From contig DCVU01000149.1 of the NCBI GenBank assembly GCA_002327415.1, forward strand, positions 1-8,362: 8,362 nt of DNA. Reading direction: 5' to 3'. The DNA comes from Smithella sp. UBA2180. Its GTDB lineage: Bacteria > Desulfobacterota > Syntrophia > Syntrophales > Smithellaceae. Position numbers and translations under genes: made by a program. Of the stretch, positions 1 through 6,333 are shown in pieces. Numbering within the stretch: position 1 is the first letter of the stretch; every line of letters starts with the position of its first letter. Under the pieces are notes generated by a model that saw nothing but the letters and a program-made list of their open reading frames with translations, made no database searches and was not told the DNA's origin.

Positions 1-234
1 TTTCTGCGATATTTGCATGATATTTTTCTTATGCTCCAACAAGACGAGCCTCTATCATTTAGGAGCTTAATTTTCAACAAAAATAGTTCTTTATTGCTTC
101 GCTAAAGAGTCGAATAAAGAGGTGAACTGGTTACTTTTTCTTGATAGGAATATGGTTTTTTCGCATTTGAGGATAAGCTGTTCAGAAGTAATCGGACGTA
201 GGTTGCTAGAATCTAATAATGACGGGAGAAAAAG
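1..234. other. Region without a convincing gene
   Basis: No frame here has a start codon, ribosome binding site and recognisable product together. On the plus strand, frame 1 is open from the window edge to a TAA at 103-105, and another frame is open from 71 to 238 with a possible GTG at 122; neither product is recognisable. On the minus strand, the frame of the adjacent ndk gene stays open after its TAA, from 234 down to a stop at 91-93, with no ATG, GTG or TTG. The left end may hold the tail of a gene lying outside the window, but this cannot be decided here. Confidence 0.5.
78..120 (-). terminator. Possible weak terminator downstream of ndk
   Basis: Read on the minus strand, TCTTTATT (120-113) and AATAAAGA (95-88) form a perfect 8-bp stem with a 17-base loop. 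A short T-rich run (ATTTTTG, about 84-78) follows after a few bases. The stem is AT-rich, so it is weak compared with a normal intrinsic terminator. It lies about 115 bases beyond the ndk stop. It is the only hairpin-plus-T signal I see downstream of ndk. Confidence 0.3.
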
Positions 235-975
235 TTAAATGCTCTCGTTCTCCCTATTGATTAAGTATTTAGCAATAACAGCCTTCACCGAATAATCCAG
301 TTTTTTGCCTTCTTTTAGCTGTCGCAGCACCCTTGAGTCGGATTTCCAGACTATATCTCCGGGCGAAAGAAAACAGAAACTGTCCCGTTTAGGGATTGTA
401 GTTATGACATTGTCTTTGTAATAATAATAGTCTTCATTCATTTCCGAGGGAAAGCTGCGCATGATCGGTGGAATATCTGTGGGGAGAAACCAAAGCTTGA
501 TTTCTCGCTCCGCATCTTCCGGATTTGCCGAGGCATGAATGAGGTTATCCGTTCTATTCCCGATGAATTTACCATTTTCGTCGTTGAGAGGAACGACAGT
601 TCCGAGTGCACGAATACACCCGGGATTTTTCTGTCTGGCTTCGTGGGGATTTGTTGGCCCGCAGATAGTTCGTATATTCCTGATGGCATTTGGTCCCTGA
701 TATAAAATCGCGATAACCCTCCGTTTCCCCGGCTCATCAGGAAAATGGATAAACCCTCGAATAGATTGCAGAAGCGAAGGGTAGAAAAATTTGCCGTTAT
801 GTTCCGCATAATGTTCTTCGGCCAGAGTCTGGTTTACATTAACAACTTTCAGCGCTGCAAAACGCAATCCGGCGTGGAAATGAGAAAATTGCGAAAGTAT
901 ATATCCGGTTAATGAATTTTTGAGAGCATCTGGCTTTATGAGTACAAGCGAGCTCCGAAAGGTTTGCGTTGGCAT
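235..975 (-). CDS. ndk: Nucleoside diphosphate kinase, long divergent form
   Basis: Predicted to transfer the gamma phosphate from NTPs to NDPs through a phospho-histidine, in the cytoplasm. The NDK core covers about residues 8-165. Visible active-site equivalents are Lys14 (in IKPD), Arg102, Thr108 (in TNP), Arg122, Asn144 and the catalytic His147 in NLIHAS; Glu158 matches the glutamate that supports the histidine. Typical bacterial NDKs are about 140 residues; this one is 246. It has extra loops near residues 75-85 and 123-142, and a C-terminal extension of about 75 residues (about 170-246) with a YYYY run at 183-186 that I do not recognise. The usual H-G-S-D-S motif reads H-A-S-A-N. The ATG start has an AAGGAG site 7 bases upstream. 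The gene follows trmFO by 132 bases but has its own promoter, so it is probably a separate unit. Kinase family membership is clear; the role of the extension is unknown. Confidence 0.88.
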   Translation of the reverse strand: MPTQTFRSSLVLIKPDALKNSLTGYILSQFSHFHAGLRFAALKVVNVNQTLAEEHYAEHNGKFFYPSLLQSIRGFIHFPDEPGKRRVIAILYQGPNAIRNIRTICGPTNPHEARQKNPGCIRALGTVVPLNDENGKFIGNRTDNLIHASANPEDAEREIKLWFLPTDIPPIMRSFPSEMNEDYYYYKDNVITTIPKRDSFCFLSPGDIVWKSDSRVLRQLKEGKKLDYSVKAVIAKYLINRENESI

Positions 976-982
976 TTAAATT

Positions 983-988
983 CTCCTT
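983..988 (-). promoter_or_regulatory. ndk ribosome binding site
   Basis: AAGGAG on the minus strand lies 7 bases before the ATG at 975-973. This is a near-ideal Shine-Dalgarno sequence and fixes the start of ndk. Confidence 0.85.
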
Positions 989-1054
989 ATTCTTGAAGTA
1001 TATGATAGTTTAACAAAGTTGTTATTAGATAAAAACTTGTTGTTGGATGGAGGA

Positions 1055-1083
1055 GTTATAAAATAAGTTGTTTGGTGTGTCAA
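1055..1083 (-). promoter_or_regulatory. Sigma-70-type promoter for ndk
   Basis: On the minus strand a perfect -35 TTGACA (1083-1078) is followed by a 17-base spacer and TATAAC (1060-1055), matching the -10 consensus at five of six positions. Transcription would start near 1048, giving a leader of roughly 70 bases before the ndk ATG. It lies just beyond the trmFO stop, so it can drive ndk independently of the upstream operon. This is the best promoter match in the window. Confidence 0.75.
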
Positions 1084-1107
1084 TAGAATATGTTAATTTT
1101 GAACATG

Positions 1108-2523
1108 TTAATTTAAATATTGATCTGTCTTCCAATCATTCAAAGATTGCAGTGCCTGACTTACATGAAGAATTTTTTTGTCTCTTTTTTTTAATTTTTT
1201 TCCACGTAATGTATCCAATAAACCAAAATTAATATTCATTGGCTGAAAGTGGTCGGCAGATTCAGTAGAAGTAATATAACGGAGCAGTGCTCCGATGGCT
1301 GTTTGAACCGGTGGTGGCTGGAGTTTTTTCCCCTCAATTATAAAGGCGGTATTCAGTCCGGCCAGAAGTCCCATGGCTGCCGATTCAGTATATCCTTCCA
1401 CACCGGTAATCTGACCGGCAAAAAAAATATTCTTATTGTTTTTGAGTTGCAGAGAAGGCGAAAGCAGGGAAGGGGAGTTTATATAAGTATTGCGATGAAT
1501 ACTGCCGTAACGTGCGAACTCGGCGTTTTCCATTCCCGGGATAAGGCGGAAAATTCTCCGCTGTTCGGGCCAGGTCAGTTTTGTCTGAAATCCGACCATG
1601 TTAAAAAGAGTGCCGGCTGTATTTTCTTTGCGCAGTTGAACAACAGCGTAAGGAATTACGCCCGTGTGTGGATCGACCAGTCCCACTGGTTTCATCGGGC
1701 CGAAGGCCAGGGTGTCCTCGCCGCGTGCAGCCAGCACTTCAACAGGAAGACATCCCTCAAAATATTTAACGTCTTCAAATGATTTGGCGGCAACCTTTTC
1801 TCCCGCTAGCAATTCCTGCCGAAAGCGTTTATATTCTTCCTCGGACAACGGACAGTTTAAATAATCCGGAGTGCCCTTGTCATAGCGGGACGCCCAAAAT
1901 ACATTGTTCATGTTAATTGAATCAGCCTCTACTATTGGAGCAATGGCATCATAAAAATATAAATCACGGGTACCATAGTACCCTCCGCTTGTGGCGGGGT
2001 TGTTCGACTTACAAATTTCAGTATACTTCGTTTTTGAAATTTGAGTCTCACAATAAGAGCTGCCCAGTATCCGGGAGATTTCCTGCGCCATAGCATCGGA
2101 AGTCAGCGGCCCCGTGGCGATTATCGCTAAAACATCTTTCGGGATTTCAGTAATCTCAGTCCTGTGAAGGGTAAATTTTTTTTGTTGATTAAGTTGATCT
2201 TCCACTTCCCGGGAGAACAAAACGCGGTTGACAGCCAGAGCGGAACCGGCAGGCACAACCGTTTTGTCCGCCGCTGCGATGATTAACGAATGAAGGCGGC
2301 GCATTTCTTCTTTGAGCAGGCCGTGTGCGTTATCGAGAGAATTGGATTTAAGAGAATTACTGCAAACCAGTTCCGCCAGATTCTCTATTTTATGGGCGGG
2401 AGAAAATTTTTGCGGCTTCATTTCATACATCTGAACAGCGTGACCACGCCGCAGCAACTGCCAGGCCGCTTCGCAGCCGGCTAAGCCCCCGCCGATGATT
2501 ATGACCTGCTCAGATTTACTCAC
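1108..2523 (-). CDS. trmFO: tRNA (uracil-54-C5)-methyltransferase, folate/FAD-dependent
   Basis: TrmFO makes ribothymidine at position 54 of the tRNA T-loop, using methylenetetrahydrofolate as carbon donor and FAD as reductant. Seen here: an N-terminal FAD-binding GGGLAGCEAA (11-20), the family stretch ELVCSNSLKSNSL with Cys54, and YLNCPL with Cys224; these match the two functional cysteines known in the Bacillus enzyme (Cys53 and Cys226). Further family motifs are FGPMKPVGL (274-282), NMVGFQTKL (308-316) and FFAGQITGVEGY (367-378). The protein has 471 residues, against roughly 435-450 normally. Most of the excess is about 30 residues at about 154-184, between GPLTSDA and LYFYDA; this segment coincides with inverted repeats in the DNA. 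The start is GTG at 2523-2521, overlapping the topA stop by 8 bases, with no Shine-Dalgarno visible. Translation is therefore probably coupled to topA. Family assignment is firm. Confidence 0.95.
   Translation of the reverse strand: MSKSEQVIIIGGGLAGCEAAWQLLRRGHAVQMYEMKPQKFSPAHKIENLAELVCSNSLKSNSLDNAHGLLKEEMRRLHSLIIAAADKTVVPAGSALAVNRVLFSREVEDQLNQQKKFTLHRTEITEIPKDVLAIIATGPLTSDAMAQEISRILGSSYCETQISKTKYTEICKSNNPATSGGYYGTRDLYFYDAIAPIVEADSINMNNVFWASRYDKGTPDYLNCPLSEEEYKRFRQELLAGEKVAAKSFEDVKYFEGCLPVEVLAARGEDTLAFGPMKPVGLVDPHTGVIPYAVVQLRKENTAGTLFNMVGFQTKLTWPEQRRIFRLIPGMENAEFARYGSIHRNTYINSPSLLSPSLQLKNNKNIFFAGQITGVEGYTESAAMGLLAGLNTAFIIEGKKLQPPPVQTAIGALLRYITSTESADHFQPMNINFGLLDTLRGKKLKKRDKKILHVSQALQSLNDWKTDQYLN
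1968..2047. repeat. Array of three inverted repeats inside trmFO, likely inserted palindromic element
   Basis: Three inverted repeats lie end to end. First, GGGTAC (1968-1973) and GTACCC (1978-1983) with a 4-base loop. Second, CCGC (1985-1988) and GCGG (1994-1997) with a 5-base loop. Third, GACTTACAAATTTCA (2006-2020) and TGAAATTTGAGTC (2035-2047), which match except for two extra bases in one arm, with a 14-base loop. They fall on the segment of TrmFO (about residues 154-184) that has no counterpart in typical family members. The reading frame is kept. I infer a small palindromic element that inserted in frame; its copy number in the genome cannot be seen here. Confidence 0.6.
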
Positions 2524-4846
2524 TGGGTTTGTTTTTAGGCATTTTTTTCATGTTTTTGCATTCGGGATAACCGGTGCATCCGAGGAACTGTCCGTATCGT
2601 CCGCGCTTGACGGCCATAGGTTTGCCGCATGTCTCGCAAGCTTCATCGGTTATTTGCGCTTCCTGCGTAGTTACTTTGCCGTCCTTGCCCATTTTTTTCA
2701 TGTTTTTGCATTCGGGGTAGCCGGTGCATCCCAAGAATTGACCGTATCGTCCGCGTTTGATAGCCATTGGTTTGCCGCACTTCTCGCAAACTTCATCGGT
2801 TGTCGGCGTTTCCTGCGCGACAATTTCGCCGTTTTCGTTTTTTGTCGCGGTCATCGTGTTTTTGCATTCGGGATAACCAGAGCAGGCCAGAAATTGTCCG
2901 AATCGCCCCTCTTTGACAATCATGTATTTACCGCATTTGTTGCATTTGACTTCTGTTGTTTTTGTTTCCACGTGCGTCACCTTGCCATTTTCGTCATGAG
3001 TAAAATTCATGGTATTTTTGCATTTCGGATAATTGGAACAGCAAAGAAATCTCCCGTTTTTACCCCATTTAATCACCATGGGAGATTTGCATTTTTCGCA
3101 AATCAGATCGGTTGCAATCGCCTCTTGCTTGAGGTTTTTCATTTCCGTTTTGGCTTTTTTCAGTTCTTCGGCAAAAGGAGCATAGAACTCTTTGAGCGTT
3201 TCCACGCGTTTGCTTTCGCCGCTTTCGATGGAGTCGAGTTTGTTTTCCATATCCGCGGTGAAGGCCAGATCCAGAACCGTCGGGAAACTTTTTACCAGAA
3301 GCTGAGTGACCGTCATTCCCAGCTCAGAAGGGTGAAATTTTCCTTTTTCCAGACTGACGTATTCGCGATCCTGAATGGTGGAGATGATGGTCGCGTAAGT
3401 ACTGGGACGTCCGATGCCTTTTTCTTCCAATTCGCGCACGAGCGATGCTTCGGAAAAACGAGGCGATGGCTGTGTAAATTTTTGTTCCGTATTCAGATTA
3501 AGAAGTTTGAGTTTTTCTTGCTCGCGAAGTTCCGGCAGAAGCTTATCATTGCCGTTGCCGTTTTCTTCTTTATCGTCCTTGCCTTCAGTATAGACGATGG
3601 TGAAGCCGGGGAATTTCATGATCTGTCCCTGAGCGCGGAAGATACAATTAGCGCCAGCAATATCAATGGTGGTCTGATCAAGAATCGCCGGGTTCATCTG
3701 GCTGGCGATAAAACGGTTCCAGATGAGCTGATAAAGCTTGAATTGATCAGCGGACAGATATTGTTTGATATCCTGGGGTTTATAAGTCATTTTTGAGGGA
3801 CGAATAGCTTCATGAGCATCCTGCGCTTTTTGCGAGTTCTTGTAGGAATGAGGTTTATGCGGAAGATAATCAGCAGAATAATTTCCCCTGATATAATCAC
3901 GCACATCTTGCAGCGCTTCTTCGGATATCCGGTAAGAGTCGGTTCTCATGTAGGTGATAAGACCGACGGAACCTTCTTTGCCCAGTTCTATTCCTTCGTA
4001 AAGCTTTTGCGCAACGCTCATGGTTTTTTTAGCTGTGAATCTAAGCCAGCGGGAGGCTTCCTGCTGTAACTTACTGGTCGTGAAGGGCGGCGGCGCCGTT
4101 CGTTTAAGTTCTTTCTTCTCCAGTTTTTCAACGATGAAATCGGCTTTTTTGATTTTATCAGCGAGCTTCGCGGCCTGTTCGCAGTTGGCCACTTTGGCTT
4201 TTTTACCGTCTACCTTAATCAGTTTAGCTTCGAAGGGAGGCGGATTACCGCCTTCGAATTGCGCCACCAGATTCCAGTATTCTTCGGGCACGAATTTATT
4301 TATCTCTTCTTCACGGTCGCAAATCATGCGTACGGCGACGGACTGTACTCGTCCCGCACTCAGGCCTCTCTTGACCTTGTCCCACAAAACAGGGCTTATC
4401 TGATAGCCGACCAGACGATCGAGAATACGCCTTGTTTGCTGCGCCTCATATTTGTTGAAATCAAGTTGCAGGGGATGCTTGATGGCTTCCGTTACAGTTT
4501 TTTGGGTCAAGTCGTTAAATAGAACGCGATAAATATTTTTGTTTTTAGCATTGATAATTTCCGCTATATGCCAGGCAATTGCTTCTCCTTCACGGTCGGG
4601 GTCGGGGGCCAGATAAATATTTTCCACGTCTTTCGCCGCTTTTTTCAGATCATCGATGGTTTTCTTTTTTGTTTCGATTACATTATAAGTTGGTTCGAAA
4701 TCTTTTTCCAGATCAATACCCAGCGTGCTTTTCGGCAAGTCTTTTACATGTCCCATCGAAGCCACGGCATTGAAATCGACTCCTAGAAACTTTTTAATAG
4801 TTTTAACTTTTGTGGGAGATTCCACAATAACCAAAGAATTAGCCAT
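2516..4846 (-). CDS. topA: DNA topoisomerase I, type IA, with four zinc ribbons
   Basis: Relaxes negative supercoils by transient cleavage of one strand. The N-terminal Toprim domain shows Glu9 (VIVESPTK) and the metal-binding Asp82, Asp84 and Glu86 (DPDRE). The catalytic tyrosine is Tyr299 in GLITYMRTDS. The type IA core runs to about residue 570. Four topoisomerase zinc ribbons follow, with cysteines at 583/586/603/609, 635/638/655/661, 687/690/707/713 and 737/740/757/763. At 776 residues the length is in the normal range for bacterial TopA. The ATG has AAGGG 5 bases upstream. The gene follows dprA by 95 bases, where a possible separate promoter exists, and its last 8 bases overlap trmFO. 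The last two ribbons are very similar in both protein and DNA, indicating a recent duplication. Assignment is firm. Confidence 0.97.
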   Translation of the reverse strand: MANSLVIVESPTKVKTIKKFLGVDFNAVASMGHVKDLPKSTLGIDLEKDFEPTYNVIETKKKTIDDLKKAAKDVENIYLAPDPDREGEAIAWHIAEIINAKNKNIYRVLFNDLTQKTVTEAIKHPLQLDFNKYEAQQTRRILDRLVGYQISPVLWDKVKRGLSAGRVQSVAVRMICDREEEINKFVPEEYWNLVAQFEGGNPPPFEAKLIKVDGKKAKVANCEQAAKLADKIKKADFIVEKLEKKELKRTAPPPFTTSKLQQEASRWLRFTAKKTMSVAQKLYEGIELGKEGSVGLITYMRTDSYRISEEALQDVRDYIRGNYSADYLPHKPHSYKNSQKAQDAHEAIRPSKMTYKPQDIKQYLSADQFKLYQLIWNRFIASQMNPAILDQTTIDIAGANCIFRAQGQIMKFPGFTIVYTEGKDDKEENGNGNDKLLPELREQEKLKLLNLNTEQKFTQPSPRFSEASLVRELEEKGIGRPSTYATIISTIQDREYVSLEKGKFHPSELGMTVTQLLVKSFPTVLDLAFTADMENKLDSIESGESKRVETLKEFYAPFAEELKKAKTEMKNLKQEAIATDLICEKCKSPMVIKWGKNGRFLCCSNYPKCKNTMNFTHDENGKVTHVETKTTEVKCNKCGKYMIVKEGRFGQFLACSGYPECKNTMTATKNENGEIVAQETPTTDEVCEKCGKPMAIKRGRYGQFLGCTGYPECKNMKKMGKDGKVTTQEAQITDEACETCGKPMAVKRGRYGQFLGCTGYPECKNMKKMPKNKPSE
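2537..3100 (-). repeat. Tandem DNA repeats encoding the four TopA zinc ribbons
   Basis: The sequence starting TTTTTGCATTCGGG on the plus strand recurs near 2553, 2703 and 2859, and in a more diverged form near 3015. Spacing is 150 bases for the first pair and about 156 for the others, so each unit encodes 50-52 residues. The two units nearest the 3' end of topA are almost identical along their ribbon-coding part. These are coding repeats from domain duplication, not an intergenic element. Confidence 0.85.
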
Positions 4847-4877
4847 AAACGCCCTTTTTTCTAAGAAATGAAATGCC

Positions 4878-4906
4878 CCTATAAATGGAAGAAAACATTT
4901 TGTAAA
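4878..4906 (-). promoter_or_regulatory. Possible internal promoter for topA
   Basis: On the minus strand TTTACA (4906-4901; five of six to the -35 consensus), a 17-base spacer and TATAGG (4883-4878; four of six to the -10 consensus) lie between dprA and topA. A start near 4871 would give a leader of about 25 bases. The region is AT-rich, so chance matches are likely; this is a moderate candidate only. No terminator separates dprA and topA, so read-through from dprA is also expected. Confidence 0.4.
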
Positions 4907-4941
4907 GATAAATTTTATTATTTCAATGACAACATAATTAA

Positions 4942-6066
4942 TTATTTCTTCAGAGAGAAAAATTTTCCAGGATGCTGCTCGACGATTCCTTGCAATTCCA
5001 TTTTTGTCAATTCGCTCAAAATGCCGGCAGATGACAAACCGGTAGAAGAAATCAGTTCATCAATATGAATGCGGCCTTTGGAGACAGAATCAAATATTTT
5101 TTGCTCAACTTCATTTAATATTTCATGGTTTCCTTTCTCGATTTTTTCGGAGCTTGAAACACGGGGCGTTTTCAACGATGCTTTAATTTCAATCTGCGGC
5201 ATGATTTCTTCCAGGATATCATCGATGTTTTCAATTAATATTGCGCCCTGCTTAATCAATTTATTTGTTCCGCGCGAACCTGCGGAATCAATACTTCCGG
5301 GTATTGCAAAAACTTCCCGTCCCTGTTCCAGCGCAAGTCTTGCTGTAATAAGAGAACCGCTTTTTTCTCCGGCTTCTACTATTACTACGCCATAGGACAT
5401 GCCGCTGATTATACGATTGCGTGTCGGGAAATTGGCTGCGCGTGGCGGTGTGCCTGGTGGAAATTCAGAGATAACCGCACCATTTTGAATAATATCATCA
5501 AATAATTTTTTATTTTCCGGCGGATAAATAACGTCCAATCCGCTACCCAGAACGGCGATAGTCCTGCCATGTGCGGTTATCGCTCCTCGGTGTGCTGTGG
5601 AATCAATGCCACGGGCCATGCCGCTGACTATTGTTAACCCTTTGCGGGCAAGTTCACGGCTGATTCTTTCCGTCGTGTATTTACCATAGGTGCTGGCCAG
5701 CCGGGAGCCGACTATGGCAATATTTATGTCATCTTTATTCAAATTGCCGCGAACATATATTAAGGGAGGACGATCATAAATATTAGTGAGTTTTGAAGGA
5801 TAAAGTTCATCTTGGTAAGTAATTAAATTTATTTTATTTTTATCCAGAAGTTCAAGTTCTTCTTTAACTTTATCCCAGCCTTTAAAACCGGCAATGGCTG
5901 TGGTGGTATTTTTGGAAATCCCCGGGATTTCTCTTAATTTTGAAACCGGTGCGGCGAAAATAGCAGGTAGGGAGCCAAACTTATCCACTAATACCGGGAA
6001 AGTAATATTACCAACCCCTGTGATAGATTTTAGCGCAATCCAGTATTTTAAAATATCGTAATTCAT
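4942..6066 (-). CDS. dprA: DNA processing protein DprA/Smf
   Basis: DprA binds incoming single-stranded DNA and loads RecA during natural transformation; it is also conserved in bacteria not known to be transformable. At 374 residues it has the usual length. Residues about 12-62 look like a helix-hairpin-helix/SAM-like region (TGVGN at 16-20, IPGI at 47-50). The extended Rossmann fold carries the signature IAIVGSR (116-122), SGMARGIDSTAH (148-159), VLGSGLDVIYP (172-182) and NFPTRNRIISG (212-222). Residues about 315-374 form a winged-helix-like C-terminal domain (ELISSTGLSSAGIL). It is the first gene of dprA-topA-trmFO, an order known from Bacillus and deltaproteobacteria. The ATG has only a weak upstream purine motif (GGA about 12 bases away) next to a hairpin, so expression may be low. 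Family assignment is firm; competence in this organism is not shown. Confidence 0.95.
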   Translation of the reverse strand: MNYDILKYWIALKSITGVGNITFPVLVDKFGSLPAIFAAPVSKLREIPGISKNTTTAIAGFKGWDKVKEELELLDKNKINLITYQDELYPSKLTNIYDRPPLIYVRGNLNKDDINIAIVGSRLASTYGKYTTERISRELARKGLTIVSGMARGIDSTAHRGAITAHGRTIAVLGSGLDVIYPPENKKLFDDIIQNGAVISEFPPGTPPRAANFPTRNRIISGMSYGVVIVEAGEKSGSLITARLALEQGREVFAIPGSIDSAGSRGTNKLIKQGAILIENIDDILEEIMPQIEIKASLKTPRVSSSEKIEKGNHEILNEVEQKIFDSVSKGRIHIDELISSTGLSSAGILSELTKMELQGIVEQHPGKFFSLKK

Positions 6067-6078
6067 AATTGTTTTATC

Positions 6079-6101
6079 CGGAGCGCAATCGGTAAGCTCC
6101 G
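6079..6101 (-). promoter_or_regulatory. Hairpin in the dprA leader
   Basis: CGGAGC and GCTCCG form a perfect 6-bp GC-rich stem (6101-6096 and 6084-6079) with an 11-base loop, ending 12 bases before the dprA ATG. The only Shine-Dalgarno-like purines near the start (GGA) overlap the 3' arm, so folding could limit ribosome access. No T-run follows on either strand that would make it a standard terminator. The role is inferred. Confidence 0.35.
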
Positions 6102-6139
6102 TTTTGGTGGATGTGGTCTTTACGAAAAATCGGGGGAAA

Positions 6140-6167
6140 GCTATATCTTGTTTGCCGGGTATGTCAA
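6140..6167 (-). promoter_or_regulatory. Promoter of the dprA-topA-trmFO operon
   Basis: On the minus strand a perfect TTGACA (6167-6162) is followed by a 16-base spacer and TATAGC (6145-6140; four of six to the -10 consensus). The start would be near 6133, giving a leader of about 65 bases that contains the GC-rich hairpin. Its position upstream of dprA with no other gene between supports the call. Confidence 0.55.
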
Positions 6168-6220
6168 GTCTTTTAAAAATGATAGTATGTTTTTATTATG
6201 AAAACAGAGCTATCGGATGT

Positions 6221-6249
6221 TATCATCTTAAAATTTAAACCTGATGATA
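6221..6249. promoter_or_regulatory. Inverted repeat in the divergent intergenic region
   Basis: TATCATC (6221-6227) and GATGATA (6243-6249) form a perfect 7-bp inverted repeat separated by 15 AT-rich bases. It lies about 85 bases before the plus-strand gene at 6334, where an operator could sit. The 267-base region 6067-6333 otherwise holds the dprA promoter and hairpin. I find no clear sigma-70 promoter for the plus-strand gene. No regulator can be named, and a chance match in AT-rich DNA is possible. Confidence 0.25.
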
Positions 6250-6320
6250 TTTCCTGTTAAAAGTTTTAAAATAGTTGCTTAATTCAAAGCTTTGGGTTAG
6301 GAACACAACTATGTTTTTTC

Positions 6321-6325
6321 AGGAG
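6321..6325 (+). promoter_or_regulatory. Ribosome binding site for the TTG-started secreted protein
   Basis: AGGAG lies 8 bases before the TTG at 6334-6336. The nearby ATG at 6311 meets an in-frame TAG after five codons, so it is not the start. The site therefore supports the TTG start, which also places a complete signal peptide at the N-terminus. Confidence 0.75.
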
Positions 6326-6333
6326 TAGTTATA

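Noticed and set aside
1..105. Plus-strand open frame from the window edge, possibly the tail of a gene
   Set aside because: Only 34 codons with no recognisable family. It cannot be supported as a coding region without upstream sequence.
71..238. Plus-strand open frame of about 56 codons, with a GTG at 122
   Set aside because: No ribosome binding site, no recognisable product, and it lies opposite the equally open minus-strand frame beyond ndk.
1011..1047. AACAAAGTT and AACTTGTT as a possible trmFO terminator
   Set aside because: The stem is AT-rich and needs a bulge, and it lies after the ndk transcription start rather than next to trmFO. It would hinder ndk if it were a terminator.
1090..1114. 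Direct repeat ATGTTAATTT (1090-1099 and 1105-1114) at the trmFO stop
   Set aside because: Ten AT-rich bases, one copy overlapping the end of trmFO. It has no terminal inverted repeats or inserted sequence and is easily explained by chance.
1249..1782. A 177-codon plus-strand open frame opposite trmFO
   Set aside because: It is antisense to a clear trmFO, with no family resemblance and no ribosome binding site noted.
2541..3040. Regularly spaced repeats that could suggest a CRISPR array or intergenic repeat array
   Set aside because: Spacing of 150-156 bases is in whole codons, and the repeats encode CxxC zinc ribbons of TopA. They are domain duplications.
2495..3796. A 433-codon open frame on the plus strand opposite topA
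   Set aside because: It is antisense to a certain topA with all catalytic motifs. Its product is Phe/His-rich with repeats that mirror the zinc-ribbon duplications, and it has no recognisable domain.
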